Source: Holdemania sp. Marseille-P2844 (lineage in GTDB: Bacteria > Bacillota_I > Bacilli_A > Erysipelotrichales > Erysipelotrichaceae). Taken from it: a stretch of DNA of 64,000 nt. The stretch lies in NCBI RefSeq assembly GCF_900120005.1, contig NZ_LT635451.1, positions 124,001 through 188,000 of the forward strand, given 5' to 3'. A model generated the notes under the pieces. That model did not search any database. It saw only the letters and a program-made list of their open reading frames with translations, and was not told where the DNA came from. Shown here piece by piece: positions 62,705-64,000 of the stretch. Position numbers and translations under genes: made by a program. Position 1 is the first letter of the stretch. Each line of letters opens with the position of its first letter.

Positions 62705-64000
<1,296 letters not shown>

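Overview
The window is a stretch of a Bacillota chromosome. Gene content (sigK, a Spo0A-type DNA-binding domain, mraZ-rsmH-ftsL-pbp-murE-mraY-murD, DUF177-rpmF, tagD, plsY/parE/parC) and moderately GC-rich coding with AT-rich gaps suggest a gut spore-forming Firmicute, perhaps Erysipelotrichia such as Holdemania. The genus is a guess.

Layout. 1-3.5 kb: 3' part of pyrE, a glycoside hydrolase family 3 lipoprotein and a HAD phosphatase. 3.55-25.3 kb: the sporulation sigma factor gene sigK, split in two by a 21.0-kb integrated element (3929-24941). 25.6-29.6 kb: a TPR-type HTH regulator followed by a small secreted Cys-rich peptide gene (candidate peptide-signalling pair), yneF, a monofunctional transglycosylase and a lipoprotein. 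29.6-34.9 kb: plsY, divergent from parE-parC. 35.2-35.4 kb: a candidate type I toxin-antitoxin locus. 35.7-42.1 kb: an epimerase, a BlaI repressor with an unusual M56-M23 fusion protein, a PHP phosphoesterase, YebC, an SDR and TagD. 42.8-55.7 kb: tmcAL, a lysophospholipase-like hydrolase, DUF177-rpmF and a dcw cluster running from mraZ to murD. 55.8-57.3 kb: an intact ISL3-family IS. 57.4-64 kb: a stand-alone Spo0A C-terminal domain protein, an rRNA methyltransferase, pyrR, an M42 peptidase, a MATE exporter and the start of nifJ.

The main discovery is the sigK-intervening element. It encodes a large serine recombinase at one end. Joining its two ends gives a circle joint with a perfect 9-bp inverted repeat around ATTT, and precise excision would rebuild a 234-codon sigK in frame. 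Unlike the phage-derived skin of Bacillus subtilis, its cargo is that of a mobilizable plasmid: RepA, a DnaC-like loader, ParM with a ParR-like partner, a MobA/MobL relaxase and a recognisable oriT. It also carries TnpV, a PadR-DUF2812 module, a glycosyltransferase with an AbrB-like regulator, an IS21-family IS, a hydrolase, a STAND-type NTPase and several HTH proteins. Sporulation sigma-factor control and a transferable element are thus tied to the same recombination event.

All calls come from reading the sequence; no database search was run. Family names rest on recognised motifs. Functions of the toxin-antitoxin locus, the peptide-signalling pair and the STAND protein are inference.
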